Positions 50,520-59,041 of a stretch of 64,000 nt of DNA are shown piece by piece. The notes beneath the pieces are model-generated. The model was not told where the DNA came from, ran no database searches, and was given only the letters and a program-made list of their open reading frames with translations. Every line of letters begins with the position of its first letter. Within the stretch, counting starts at the first letter, position 1. The stretch is from positions 1 through 64,000 of the forward strand of contig CAWDZK010000005.1 of assembly GCA_963807005.1 (NCBI GenBank), given 5' to 3'. A program made the translations under genes and the position numbers. The DNA comes from CAWDZK01 sp963807005 (GTDB lineage: Bacteria; Actinomycetota; Actinomycetes; JACCUZ01).

Positions 50520-51346
50520 CGGCGGCCGCGGACCCGGGCGACGGCGAGGACGCTGCCGGAGGCGAGCAGGCCCGCCAGGCCGACGGCGACCAGTGCGACC
50601 AGTGCGTACGACGTGCTGCCTGCCGCAGCCTGGCCACCGGTGCCGGCGGACACGCCGCTCGGTGCGGAGTCCAGACCGCTGAGGGTCTGCACCGCGAGCG
50701 CCAGGTTGTCGTCGGCGGCGCTGCCCCAGGCGAACACGATGGTGTTGGTGCCTTCCTCGAGCGTCACGTCGGCCGGGCCGAGCGCCACGGTGTCCGTGCC
50801 GGCCAGCACGACGTCGGCGTTCACGGTACCGGCGTCGACGACGGCGGTCTCCTCGTTCGGGTTGGTCAGCCCCTCGAAGACCGGGGTGCCACCGGCGCGC
50901 ACGTCGACCGCAGGTGCGGCGGCCGTGTGCCGGACGGTGAGACGGGCCTTGCCGGCGTCCAGCGCCGTGGTGTCGTTCACGAACGGCGTGAGCACCGGGT
51001 TGCCGTCAGCGTCCAGGTGGGCCGCGACGGTGATGTTCGCGTTGGCGGGGACGTCGACACCGTTGGCCTCGATCACCGCGTCGCCGTCGGCGCCGTCACC
51101 GGCTGCCACGACCTTGAGGTCGTAGCTGCCCGCCGGGATCATGGCCGGGTCGCTGAGGGTGCCGGGCTCGAAGTCGGTCAGCAGCGCGTCGCCGTTGGCG
51201 TACACGTCTACGGTCGCGCCGGGCACGCCGTGGAACACGTAGACAGTGGCGTCGCCGTCTGCTGCCTGGGCCGGAGCCGCGAATGCCGCGGCCGCCAGCG
51301 CGAACGCGCCGGCGAGGACTGCTGCTGCACGGTGTCGGGTCTTCAT
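50516..51346 (-). CDS. Secreted/anchored DUF4397-domain protein
   Basis: A 276-residue exported protein. A signal peptide (MKTRHRAAAVLAGAFALAAAAFAAPAQA) precedes one or two DUF4397 beta domains (ATVYVFHGVPGATVDVYANG and ARLTVRHTAAAPAVDVRAGG). A Gly/Ser-rich stretch, a hydrophobic helix (YALVALVAVGLAGLLASG) and a basic end (RVRGRR) resemble a cell-wall sorting tail without LPxTG. ATG 51346 has AGGAGACC-like purines upstream. It is co-transcribed with the class F sortase. Function of the domain is unknown; surface display is likely. Confidence 0.85.
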   Translation of the reverse strand: MKTRHRAAAVLAGAFALAAAAFAAPAQAADGDATVYVFHGVPGATVDVYANGDALLTDFEPGTLSDPAMIPAGSYDLKVVAAGDGADGDAVIEANGVDVPANANITVAAHLDADGNPVLTPFVNDTTALDAGKARLTVRHTAAAPAVDVRAGGTPVFEGLTNPNEETAVVDAGTVNADVVLAGTDTVALGPADVTLEEGTNTIVFAWGSAADDNLALAVQTLSGLDSAPSGVSAGTGGQAAAGSTSYALVALVAVGLAGLLASGSVLAVARVRGRR

Positions 51347-51460
51347 CAGGGTCTCCTTGGTGCCGGGGTGGATTCCCCTAGGGGTTCCGAGCCCCTCGCC
51401 CCCGCGGATGCGCGGTCATGTGTCAGTCGCGTGACGACGCGCACGGCAGGCGCGGCCGGC

Positions 51461-51823
51461 TCAGGTCAGGCGCCTGCGCCCGGCGAAGCCGAGGTCGGCC
51501 CGGTGGTACCACTCCAGCGCCCGGTCGCCCTCGAGCCAGCAGAGCAGGACCTCGACGCCGTCGAGCGCGCTGGGGAAGTCCACCAGCAGCGGCGCGAGTC
51601 CCTTCAGCTCCGCGCCGGTCTGCTGCACCTCGGTCAGCAGCTCGTCCAGCCGTGCCTGCGCCGCCTTGAACTCCGGCATCCCGCCGAGCGACGTCGGCGG
51701 TCCTCCGGACCCGGTGGCCGCGGCGAGCTCGGCGGCGTCGGCACGCAGCGACACGATCTCGTCCAGGACCGGGAGCAGGCGCGCCAGCTCGGCCTCGGCC
51801 TCGACCTGGGTGAACAGGCTCAT
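51461..51823 (-). CDS. DUF2203-family protein
   Basis: A 120-residue small helical protein (FTQVEAEAELARLLPVLDEI and EFKAAQARLDELLTEVQQTGAELKGL), ending with the conserved segment DGVEVLLCWLEGDRALEWYHRADLGFAGRR typical of DUF2203. Function is unknown for the family. ATG 51823. Divergent from the PEP-mutase-like gene over 118 bp. Confidence 0.8.
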   Translation of the reverse strand: MSLFTQVEAEAELARLLPVLDEIVSLRADAAELAAATGSGGPPTSLGGMPEFKAAQARLDELLTEVQQTGAELKGLAPLLVDFPSALDGVEVLLCWLEGDRALEWYHRADLGFAGRRRLT

Positions 51824-51941
51824 GCGAACCAGCGTCCCACCAACGGCTTTCGGCCGGCGGCCGGCGGCGGCAGGTGGTCTGGGCGCCGGTCCGGATCGCG
51901 AGTACGTTCCGGCTGTCCCGACGTTCCCGGTGAGGTGCGGC

Positions 51942-52751
51942 ATGACGGTGCAGGACGATCGAGTTGCCGAGTTCCGGCGGCTGCACGCCTCAGGGTGCTT
52001 CGTGATGCCGAACCCGTGGGACGTCGGGAGCGCGAAGGTGTTGGCCCAGATGGGCTTCCCGGCGCTTGCGACGACGAGTGCGGGCCTCGCCTGGACGTTG
52101 GGGCGACCGGACAACCGGGTCACGGTGACCGAGGCGCTCGCGCACCTACGCGCCGTCACCGACGCCGTCCCGCTGCCGGTGAACGCCGACTTCGAGGGCG
52201 GCTACGCGGTCGAGCCGGAACAGGTTGCCGAGCACGTCGCCCTGGCCGCGGCCACCGGGATCGCCGGGCTGTCGATCGAGGACTCCACCGGTGACGCCGC
52301 CGAGCCGCTGCACGAGTTCGACCTCGCCGTCGACCGGGTCCGGGCGGCTCGCGAGGCGATCGACGCCACCGGGTCGGGCATCGTGCTCACCGGCCGGTCC
52401 GAGGGCTTCGTCGCCGGCCGCCCCGACATCGACGAGACGGTGCGCCGGCTCGTCGCCTACGCCGACGCCGGCGCCGACTGCCTCTACGCCCCGCGGATCG
52501 TCACCGTCGAGCAGGTGACCGCGGTCGTCGCTGCGGTGGCACCGAAGCCGGTCAACCTGCTCATCAACGCCCCCTTCATGACCGTGGCGGACGCCGCGGC
52601 CCTGGGTGCCCGTCGCGTCAGCGTGGGCGGGACGTTGGCGCGCGCGGCCTGGCGCGGCCTCCTGGACGCGGCGAACGAGATCCGGCAGGAGGGAACGTTC
52701 ACCGCGTTCACCGACCTGCCGAACGTCGACGCCCTGTTCGCTCGGGAGTGA
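51942..52751 (+). CDS. Isocitrate lyase/PEP mutase superfamily protein
   Basis: A 269-residue TIM-barrel enzyme. The family features are MPNPWDVGSAKVLAQMG, ATTSAGLAWTLGRPD, the Mg-binding NADFEGGYA and IEDSTGD loops, and the active-site segment LTGRSEGFVAGRPD. It lacks the KKCGH motif of isocitrate and methylisocitrate lyases, so it belongs to the carboxyphosphonoenolpyruvate/oxaloacetate-decarboxylase-like group. Substrate unknown. ATG 51942 follows GTGAGG. Convergent with the DUF4386 gene, 13 bp apart. Confidence 0.87.
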   Translation: MTVQDDRVAEFRRLHASGCFVMPNPWDVGSAKVLAQMGFPALATTSAGLAWTLGRPDNRVTVTEALAHLRAVTDAVPLPVNADFEGGYAVEPEQVAEHVALAAATGIAGLSIEDSTGDAAEPLHEFDLAVDRVRAAREAIDATGSGIVLTGRSEGFVAGRPDIDETVRRLVAYADAGADCLYAPRIVTVEQVTAVVAAVAPKPVNLLINAPFMTVADAAALGARRVSVGGTLARAAWRGLLDAANEIRQEGTFTAFTDLPNVDALFARE

Positions 52752-52764
52752 CCTCCGACGCGGG

Positions 52765-53508
52765 TCAGCCGCCGGCCGGCGCGGACGGGGCCGAGACCCG
52801 CCGGACCACCAGCCACACGGCCAGCCCGATCTCCCCGACGACCGCCGGCGTCAGGAGCACGCCGGACGCCACTACGGGCAGACCGGACCCGAGCAGCGCC
52901 GTCGTGCTGTCCACCACATAGCCCACACCGGCGGCGACGAGCAGGACTCCGAATGCGCGCGGGACGTAGCGCGACCGGTACAGGAGCGACCCGAGCGCAA
53001 GCAGGTGGGAACCGAAGACGACCAGCGCGAGATCGAAGCCGGTGCCGAACGTCGTCATCCGGTCCCAGACCATCAGCTGCAGCTCGCGTCCGCTCCGCCC
53101 GGCCGCCCGGTCCGGGTCGGTGAGCAGCCGGTGCACGTCGTACGGAAGGACGAGCAGCGCACCGACGACAGCGGCGTAGAGCAGCCGGAGCGCCGCCGCG
53201 ACCGACGCGTGCAGCCGACCGGCCGGCGCGAGCAGCCGGTAGAGCATCACGGCCAGTGCGGCGTCGACCAGCACGATCGCCAGCCACGCCACCAGGCTCG
53301 CGCCGAACAGCACCGTCGCTGCGTCGATCTCCTGCACGGTGGCCGCCGGGTCGCCCGGGACCACGAGGTTCTCCATCACGAGCACGGCGAACATGCCGAG
53401 GACCGCGAGCGTCAGGTAGAGCAAGCCGATCTGCCAGGCCAGCCGCCGCGACGGGCCGGCCGTCGGCCGGTGCACCGGCGAGACGGGGGCAACGGTGGTC
53501 GCGCTCAT
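52765..53508 (-). CDS. DUF4386-family integral membrane protein
   Basis: A 247-residue protein with about six to seven membrane helices (IGLLYLTLAVLGMFAVLVMENLVVPGDPAAT at the start, and VLLVAAGVGYVVDSTTALLG and LTPAVVGEIGLAVWLVVRR near the end). The NLVVPGD...DVHRL arrangement is that of DUF4386. Its ATG overlaps the stop of the SDR-type gene, so it is the second gene of a TetR-controlled operon. Function unknown. Confidence 0.8.
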   Translation of the reverse strand: MSATTVAPVSPVHRPTAGPSRRLAWQIGLLYLTLAVLGMFAVLVMENLVVPGDPAATVQEIDAATVLFGASLVAWLAIVLVDAALAVMLYRLLAPAGRLHASVAAALRLLYAAVVGALLVLPYDVHRLLTDPDRAAGRSGRELQLMVWDRMTTFGTGFDLALVVFGSHLLALGSLLYRSRYVPRAFGVLLVAAGVGYVVDSTTALLGSGLPVVASGVLLTPAVVGEIGLAVWLVVRRVSAPSAPAGG

Positions 53509-54236
53509 GCCGCGCTCCTCTCGGCCAGGTAGGCCTGCGCGGACGCGGTCCGGCGGCCGACGATCGCGGGCGCCTCGCGCACGAGCTCGTCGTCGTCGAT
53601 GGCGTGCACCATGAACTGGGCGAAGTCGATGCGCCGGGTCAGGTTGCTCGCCAGGACGGGGTCGCCGACGTGCCGGCTCCACAGCGGCAGGCCCTGGCTC
53701 CCGCCCTCCTCGAGGTCGCTGCCGCGGACCACCGTCCACCGGGTGTCGCTGGCGAAGACCCGGCGGCACGCCTCGACCTGGTCGTCGAGGTCGGCGAACC
53801 GGGCCAGCCGCGCGACCCGGCCGAAGACGGCCACGAACGCCCGGAGTCGGCGGGTGTAGACGTCCCGGCCGTCGCGGCTGATGTGCCAGCCGCAGGAGAA
53901 GACGAGCCGGGCGCCGGGCCGGGCGTGGTCGAGCACGGCCTGGGCGGTGCCGGTCGCGTACTGGTGCACGCCCCACGGCACCAGGACGGTCAGGACCGCG
54001 TCGCAGCCCGCGACCGCGCGGCGGACGACGGCGGGGTCGTCGGTCTGACCGGGAACGACCGTGATCCGGTCGGCGAGGTCGGCCAGCTTTCCGACGCTCT
54101 TCTCCCGGCAGACGGCGACGACCTCGTACCCGCGGTCCAGGGAATGCTGCACCAGGTAGCGCCCGAGCTTCCCGGACGCCCCGATGACGCACACCCGTCG
54201 GGCGGGGCGGTCGGGTCGCGTGTCTGGTCGGTTCAT
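53505..54236 (-). CDS. NAD(P)-binding atypical SDR/NmrA-like protein
   Basis: A 243-residue Rossmann protein. The dinucleotide motif is VCVIGASGKLGRYLVQ (GxSGxxG form), with DxxD-like VVPGQTDDP and WxVVRGSDL. It lacks an intact YxxxK pair, so it may sense redox state rather than catalyse. ATG 54236 has GGAGGAG upstream; an earlier in-frame start at 54317 would cross the operator. It is divergent from the TetR gene with two CTTAC-N3-GTAAG sites between them. Confidence 0.83.
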   Translation of the reverse strand: MNRPDTRPDRPARRVCVIGASGKLGRYLVQHSLDRGYEVVAVCREKSVGKLADLADRITVVPGQTDDPAVVRRAVAGCDAVLTVLVPWGVHQYATGTAQAVLDHARPGARLVFSCGWHISRDGRDVYTRRLRAFVAVFGRVARLARFADLDDQVEACRRVFASDTRWTVVRGSDLEEGGSQGLPLWSRHVGDPVLASNLTRRIDFAQFMVHAIDDDELVREAPAIVGRRTASAQAYLAERSAA

Positions 54237-54257
54237 CTGTCTCCTCCATCGCTTGGC

Positions 54258-54288
54258 CTTACGCTGTAAGTTAGGCTTACACGGTAAG
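54258..54288. promoter_or_regulatory. Tandem TetR-type operators
   Basis: Two copies of CTTAC-N3-GTAAG (54258-54270 and 54276-54288) are centred 18 bp apart in the 104-bp gap between the SDR gene and the TetR gene. Both are perfect outside the three central bases. Their position permits simultaneous control of both directions. Confidence 0.8.
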
Positions 54289-54340
54289 GTTGTCAATCCC
54301 GGAGGTCGAGCGGCCACCGGACCGGGTGGGTGGAGGAGCG

Positions 54341-55030
54341 ATGGCGGCGAAGCGGGTCGGGGAGGGTCGGGGGCCGCGTCCGGCCCTGACCCGGGGCTCG
54401 GTGGTCCAGGCGGCGGTCGCCCTGGCCGACGCGGACGGCGTCGAGGCGCTGACCATGCGCAAGCTGGCCGAGCGGCTCGGGGTGGAGGCGATGTCGCTGT
54501 ACCACCACGTCGCCAACAAGGACCAGATCCTCGACGGCATGGTCGACGCGGTCTTCGCCGAGATCGACCTGCCCGTGGTGGGCAGGGACTGGAGGGTCGA
54601 GCTGCGCGGCCGGTGCGTGTCTGCCCGCGCCGCGCTGGCGCGGCACCCGTGGGCGATCGGGCTGCTGGAGTCGCGGGCGAACCCGGGACCGGCGACGCTG
54701 CGCCACCACGACGCGGTCCTCGGCACGCTGCGTGCGGCCGGCTTCTCGGTGCCGGGCGCGGCCCACGCGTTCGCGGCGATCGACAGCTACGTGTACGGCT
54801 TCGCGCTGCAGGAGGCCGCGCTGCCGTTCGAGGCTCCGGGCGACCTCGAGGAGGTCGCCGCGGGGATCATGGAGCAGATGCCGGTCGAGGACTACCCGCA
54901 CCTCACCGAGATGATCGTCGAGCACGCGCTGCGGCCGGGGTACGCCTTCGCCGACGAGTTCCCGTTCGGCCTCGACCTCGTCCTCGACGGCCTGGACCGG
55001 GTCCGGGCTGCGGACGACGCCCCGACCTAG
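54341..55030 (+). CDS. TetR-family regulator (TetR_C tetracycline-repressor-like)
   Basis: A 229-residue repressor with helix-turn-helix in LAERLGVEAMSLYHHVANKDQIL (residues about 38-60), matching the TetR class whose recognition helix reads S-LYHHV-NK. A C-terminal ligand domain of the TetR_C_1 kind follows. ATG 54341 was chosen for the GGAGGAG 2-8 bp upstream; an in-frame TTG at 54290 lies in the operator region. It is predicted to repress itself and the SDR/DUF4386 operon. Confidence 0.9.
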   Translation: MAAKRVGEGRGPRPALTRGSVVQAAVALADADGVEALTMRKLAERLGVEAMSLYHHVANKDQILDGMVDAVFAEIDLPVVGRDWRVELRGRCVSARAALARHPWAIGLLESRANPGPATLRHHDAVLGTLRAAGFSVPGAAHAFAAIDSYVYGFALQEAALPFEAPGDLEEVAAGIMEQMPVEDYPHLTEMIVEHALRPGYAFADEFPFGLDLVLDGLDRVRAADDAPT

Positions 55031-55124
55031 CGCAGCGGCACCGTCAGGCGACCCAGCTCGGCGGTCGCCGACGCCACCGGCTCGGTCGCGCCGCGTGGGC
55101 GCGGCGCCGTGCCACCATCTCCCG

Positions 55125-55766
55125 ATGCGGTTGTACCTCTCGTCGTTCCGGGTCGGTGACCAGCCGGCGGAGCTGGTCCGGCTGGCCGGGGCCGGGGCCC
55201 GCGTCGCGGTGATCGCCAACGCCTGCGACGGCGCGCCGCCCGAGGTCCGGTCCGAGGCGGTCGCCGGCGAGCTCGAGCGGCTCGCAGCGCTCGGGCTGGC
55301 TCCCGAGGAGGTCGACCTGCGCGGCTTCTTCGCCGGCCGCGGGCACCTGGCCGGGGTGATCGCGCCGTACGACGTCCTCTGGCTGCGCGGCGGGAACGTG
55401 TTCACCCTGCTGCACGCGATGCGCGCGAGCGGCCTGGACGACCTGGTCGTCGCCGGTCTGCGCGGCAACGGTTTCCTGTACGCCGGCTACAGCGCGGGCG
55501 CCTGTGTGCTGGCGCCGTCCCTGCGTGGGCTCGAGACGTGCGACGACGCCGGCGAGGTGACCCGGCTGTACGGCGCCGAACCGGACTTCGCGGGGCTCGG
55601 GATCCTGGACCAGCCGTTCGTGCCGCACGTGGAGTCGGCGGAGCACCCGGAGAGCGAGCTGCTCGACGCCGTCTCCGCGCGGTACACCGCAGACGGCGTG
55701 CGGCACTGGCGGCTGCGGGACGGCCAGGTGCTCGTGGTCGACGGCGAGACGACCGTGCTGCACTGA
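55125..55766 (+). CDS. Peptidase S51 (peptidase E)-family protein
   Basis: A 213-residue protein of the peptidase E family, which includes dipeptidase E (Asp-X) and cyanophycinase. The nucleophile is Ser123 in GYSAGA, the glycine turn is WLRGGNVF, and a downstream His is in PHVESAEHP. ATG 55125; an earlier in-frame start at 55095 has no ribosome site. Nearby genes give no pathway link. Confidence 0.85.
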   Translation: MRLYLSSFRVGDQPAELVRLAGAGARVAVIANACDGAPPEVRSEAVAGELERLAALGLAPEEVDLRGFFAGRGHLAGVIAPYDVLWLRGGNVFTLLHAMRASGLDDLVVAGLRGNGFLYAGYSAGACVLAPSLRGLETCDDAGEVTRLYGAEPDFAGLGILDQPFVPHVESAEHPESELLDAVSARYTADGVRHWRLRDGQVLVVDGETTVLH

Positions 55767-55808
55767 CGCCGCCGCGCGGTGCGGCGACCGCGCGGCGCAT
55801 GATGAGGC

Positions 55809-56576
55809 GTGACCGGAGCAGGGACGTCGGGTGCAGCCGGGCCGGTCCCGGAGCCGGTGACCCGCTCGGCGCCGACCCTGCGGGGTCCGCGGATCATGAC
55901 CCAGCGGTGGGAGCAGGTGGCGTTCCTGCACTGGCGGGTCGACCCGGCTGCGGTGGCTCCGCTGCTGCCTCCGGGCACTCGGCCGGACGTCTTCGACGGC
56001 TCCAGCTGGGTCGGGCTCATCCCGTTCCGCATGGTCGACGGCGGAGCTGGCACCGGGCCGGCGATCCCGTGGCTGGGCACCTTCGCCGAGACCAACGTGC
56101 GGCTCTACTCGGTCGGGCCCGAGGGGCGCCGCGGAGTGGTCTTCCGGTCGCTGGACGCGTCCCGGCTCGCGATCGTGCTCGGCGCCCGGCTCACCTTCGG
56201 GGTGCCCTACTGCTGGGCCCGGATGCGGGTCCGCGCCGCGGACGGCGTCGTCGAGTACTCGAGCACCCGGCGCTGGCCGGACCGTGGGGCTCGCACCAGG
56301 ATCGTGGTGCGGCCCGGGCCGGCCGCGGCGGCCGACGACCCGCTCGCGCAGTTCCTCACGGCCCGGTGGGGCCTGCACAGCCGCTGGGCCGGCAGGTCGA
56401 CGTACGTCCCGAACCGGCACGAGCCCTGGCCGCTGCAGACGGCGAGCCTGGTGGACCTCGACGACTCGCTGGTCGCCGCGGCCGGGCTCCCGGGGGTCGC
56501 CGATCGGCCGCCGGACTCGGTGCTCTGGTCGGCCGGCGTCCGGACGGAGTTCGGGCCGCCGACCCGGAGCCGGTGA
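55809..56576 (+). CDS. DUF2071-family (YqjF-like) protein
   Basis: A 255-residue protein with DUF2071 features: MTQRWEQVAFLHWRVDPAAVAPLLPPG, SWVGLIPFRMV, and LGTFAETNVRLYS. The family has an acetoacetate-decarboxylase-like fold with unknown activity. The GTG start lies 42 bp after the S51 gene and could be in its operon. A 71-bp palindrome follows the stop. Confidence 0.85.
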   Translation: MTGAGTSGAAGPVPEPVTRSAPTLRGPRIMTQRWEQVAFLHWRVDPAAVAPLLPPGTRPDVFDGSSWVGLIPFRMVDGGAGTGPAIPWLGTFAETNVRLYSVGPEGRRGVVFRSLDASRLAIVLGARLTFGVPYCWARMRVRAADGVVEYSSTRRWPDRGARTRIVVRPGPAAAADDPLAQFLTARWGLHSRWAGRSTYVPNRHEPWPLQTASLVDLDDSLVAAAGLPGVADRPPDSVLWSAGVRTEFGPPTRSR

Positions 56577-56605
56577 CCGCGACGTACCGCCGCGCCGGGC
56601 CCCGA

Positions 56606-56676
56606 CACCAACGACGGCACAACCGGTGCATCGGTGTCGACGTCGCGCCTGGGACGTCGTTGCGCCGTCGTTGGTG
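56606..56676. repeat. 71-bp palindromic element between convergent genes
   Basis: Perfect 13-bp arms CACCAACGACGGC (56606-56618) and complement (56664-56676) enclose 45 bp that contain further pairing (CGACGTC with GACGTCG). The element starts 29 bp after the DUF2071 stop and ends 19 bp before the stop of the facing gene. It is similar in size and placement to the 9961/14909 elements but unrelated in sequence. A bidirectional terminator or a different REP-like family are both possible. Confidence 0.8.
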
Positions 56677-56695
56677 ATCGGCCGGCCGCACGCGG

Positions 56696-58234
56696 TCAGA
56701 GGAGGTAGCGGCGGCCCACCGGGTTGCCGGCGAGGTCGGTGACGCCCAGCGAGTGCTCCGGGTTGAGGACGACCGACACCGCACCGACCGGGACCACCGT
56801 CGGGTGCGGCGTGAAGGTCGCCCGGCGCAGGGCGCCGGACCCGCAGCTCACGGTTGCGCCGGCGGCGTCGGCGCAGACCCAGCTGCCGGCGACGTCACTG
56901 CCGTCGGACTGGGCGTGCACCGGGGCGCTGGCACCGGTGATGCCGGTGACGTCCTCGGAGAAGTCGAGGACCACCTGACCCGAGCTGTGGTCGGCGCGCA
57001 CCACCTGCGGCACGAGGTGGTCGGCAGCCACCACCTCGAGGGTCGGCAGACCGCTGAGGTACTGCCTGCTGCGGTCCGCCGAGTCGGTGACCCTGATCTG
57101 GCTGGTCCAGGTCCCGGCGATGCTGCAGCGCGGCATCGTGAGCGTCGCTTGCCACCACCCGTCTCGAGCACCGCCGGGCACCCGCTGCAGCTCCGTGTCG
57201 ATCCACTCGTCGCTGGTGGCGGGGTCGAGCAGCCGCACCCGCACGGCAGCAACCGGCGAGGTGGTGTCGGCGGCGCGGACCCGGAGCGTCACCTGCTGGT
57301 CGCCACCGCGGACGTCGACCGCGCCGGGCGTGATGCTCAGGCCGCCGGCCGTGGGGGACGTACGGTCGACTCGGCTGCGCACCCGGATGGTCCGGTCGAC
57401 GTGCCTGCGGGTGTCGAGACGGGCCAGCTTGCGCGCGGTGTACCCGCGCACGTTCACGACCGAGTCGACGACGGCGACGTGGGTGACCTTCCAGGTGCCG
57501 TTGCCGAGGAACCGCGGGACCGTGAAGCGACCGCGCCACTTCCCGTTCTGCCCGGTGCCCCCGACCCGGTGCAGCATCGCCTGGGCGGAGCGGCGGCCGT
57601 CGCCGGTCGTGACGAGGACCCGGGACACCCCGGCGCCCCCGTCGGTTGCCCGTGCGACGACACGGACCCTGGCGGCGGCCGTGCGGGTGTCGACCTTCTT
57701 GCGGCTCAGGTGCAGGCGGGTCAGCCGGGGCCGGGTGCTGTCCTCGGTCGAGGAGACGGTGACCTGCGTCCCGGGGAGCGCGCGCTCGGTGCCGCCGCCG
57801 TAGGCGACCCCGTTGCCCGCCCTGTCGACGACGACGAGGTGCGGCTGGTAGACCCCGGGCCGCACACCCCTCGGCACGACCAGGGTGGTGTGCCAGGAAC
57901 CGTCGCTGCCGAGCGTCATGTCGACCGGGTCCTCCGGCGCGACGTGGTAGCCCGGCGCCCACAGCTGCGCGCTGATGGACGCGACGCCGCTGGCAGCGCC
58001 CGGGCCGCCGGTGTCGGTGGCGGAGACGGCGAGGTCGACCGACTGCGGACCCGACCGGGTGTCGAGCGCGGTGCGGGAGACCGCGGCGGCGGTGACGGTC
58101 GGGTCGCCGTTGTCGGCGCTCACGCAGTCGGACAGGGCCACCGGGGCGGCGTACGACGGTACGGCGGTGAGCAAGGCGAACGGCAGGGTCAGGCCGGCCA
58201 TGACGGCCAGGCTCCGGGTGGTGCGGGGGGGCAT
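56696..58234 (-). CDS. Secreted multi-domain Ig-like protein, unknown role
   Basis: A 512-residue exported protein. The signal peptide is MPPRTTRSLAVMAGLTLPFALLTAVPSYA. The mature part is a series of beta-sandwich repeats of about 100 residues (VDLAVSATDTGGPGAASGVASISAQLW, VRVVARATDGGAGVSRVLV, VTLRVRAADTTSPVAAVRV). It ends in a bacterial Ig-like/SbsA-type domain (VPQVVRADHSSGQVVLDFSEDVTG...LNPEHSLGVTDLAGNPV). No catalytic motif or wall anchor is seen. ATG 58234 was chosen for CTGGAGA upstream; an in-frame start at 58312 adds 26 residues before the signal. Likely an adhesin or structural surface protein. Confidence 0.8.
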   Translation of the reverse strand: MPPRTTRSLAVMAGLTLPFALLTAVPSYAAPVALSDCVSADNGDPTVTAAAVSRTALDTRSGPQSVDLAVSATDTGGPGAASGVASISAQLWAPGYHVAPEDPVDMTLGSDGSWHTTLVVPRGVRPGVYQPHLVVVDRAGNGVAYGGGTERALPGTQVTVSSTEDSTRPRLTRLHLSRKKVDTRTAAARVRVVARATDGGAGVSRVLVTTGDGRRSAQAMLHRVGGTGQNGKWRGRFTVPRFLGNGTWKVTHVAVVDSVVNVRGYTARKLARLDTRRHVDRTIRVRSRVDRTSPTAGGLSITPGAVDVRGGDQQVTLRVRAADTTSPVAAVRVRLLDPATSDEWIDTELQRVPGGARDGWWQATLTMPRCSIAGTWTSQIRVTDSADRSRQYLSGLPTLEVVAADHLVPQVVRADHSSGQVVLDFSEDVTGITGASAPVHAQSDGSDVAGSWVCADAAGATVSCGSGALRRATFTPHPTVVPVGAVSVVLNPEHSLGVTDLAGNPVGRRYLL

Positions 58235-58338
58235 GCGGTCTCCAGTGCAGGGCGCCCGTGTCGGATGGTCGAGAACAACGACGCGCCAACGGGGTTCGCG
58301 GTTGCCTCGCATCGTGACGAGATCCGGGGTCCGGGGGC

Positions 58339-58384
58339 TTGACAGGAACGGGACGGATTAGCACTCTATGCCTGAGAGTGCCAG
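58339..58384 (+). promoter_or_regulatory. Heat-shock promoter with CIRCE element
   Basis: A consensus -35 (TTGACA, 58339-58344) is followed by an inverted repeat TTAGCACTC-N9-GAGTGCCAG (58358-58384). This matches CIRCE (TTAGCACTC-N9-GAGTGCTAA) perfectly on the left and at 7 of 9 bases on the right. It overlaps the expected -10 region, so HrcA binding would block the promoter of the small heat-shock gene that starts 51 bp later. Confidence 0.9.
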
Positions 58385-58434
58385 CCGTCCTCGAGGGGAC
58401 ACCCCTCGAGGACACAAGCCGACAGGAGGGAATC

Positions 58435-58971
58435 ATGGCTCGCACCCTGTGGGACCCGTTCACCACCCTGGCCCGGATGGACCAGGACTTCGACGCGCTG
58501 GTCCGCCGCACCTGGGGCAGCGCCCCTGGCGCTGGCGGCGGGGCCAACCGGACCGGCAACGGCGGTCGGGCCACCGCCGGCTACGTCCCCGCGATCGAGA
58601 TGCGCGCCGACGGGCAGGACGTGGTGATCACCCTCGAGCTGCCCGGCGTCGACGTCGCCAAGGACGTCGACATCGAGGTCGCCGAGGGACGCCTCACGAT
58701 CAGCGGCCAGCGCCGCGATCGGAACGAGGAGCGCGACGAGGCCGGCAAGGTCCTCGTCCGGGAGCTCCGCTACGGGGCCTTCCGGCGCGACTTCGCGCTG
58801 CCCGAGGGCGTCACCGCGGAGCACGTCGACGCCAGCTATGACCAGGGGCTGCTGGAGGTCCGGGTGCGGGAGGTCACCAAGCCGGTTCTCCCGCCGCAGA
58901 AGGTGGCCATCAGGTCGGCCGCCGAGCACCGCACCATCGAGGGCCAGGCCGAGCAGGCCGACCAGAACTGA
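58435..58971 (+). CDS. Small heat-shock protein, Hsp20/alpha-crystallin family
   Basis: A 178-residue ATP-independent chaperone. The N-terminal arm (MARTLWDPFTTLARMDQDFD) and a Gly-rich hinge lead to the alpha-crystallin domain, about residues 48-140 (YVPAIEMRADGQDVVITLELPGV; LTISGQRR; FRRDFALPEGVTAEHVDASYDQGLLEVRV). The IxI/V-type tail motif is loosely seen in KPVLPPQKV. ATG 58435 follows AGGAGGG. Control by HrcA through CIRCE is indicated upstream. The next small gene may be co-transcribed. Confidence 0.95.
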   Translation: MARTLWDPFTTLARMDQDFDALVRRTWGSAPGAGGGANRTGNGGRATAGYVPAIEMRADGQDVVITLELPGVDVAKDVDIEVAEGRLTISGQRRDRNEERDEAGKVLVRELRYGAFRRDFALPEGVTAEHVDASYDQGLLEVRVREVTKPVLPPQKVAIRSAAEHRTIEGQAEQADQN

Positions 58972-59041
58972 CGCCGCACCCGCCGCCGGCCCGGACGGGC
59001 ACCACGTGCGGGCCGGCGACCCCTACCACCGAGGACGCTGC

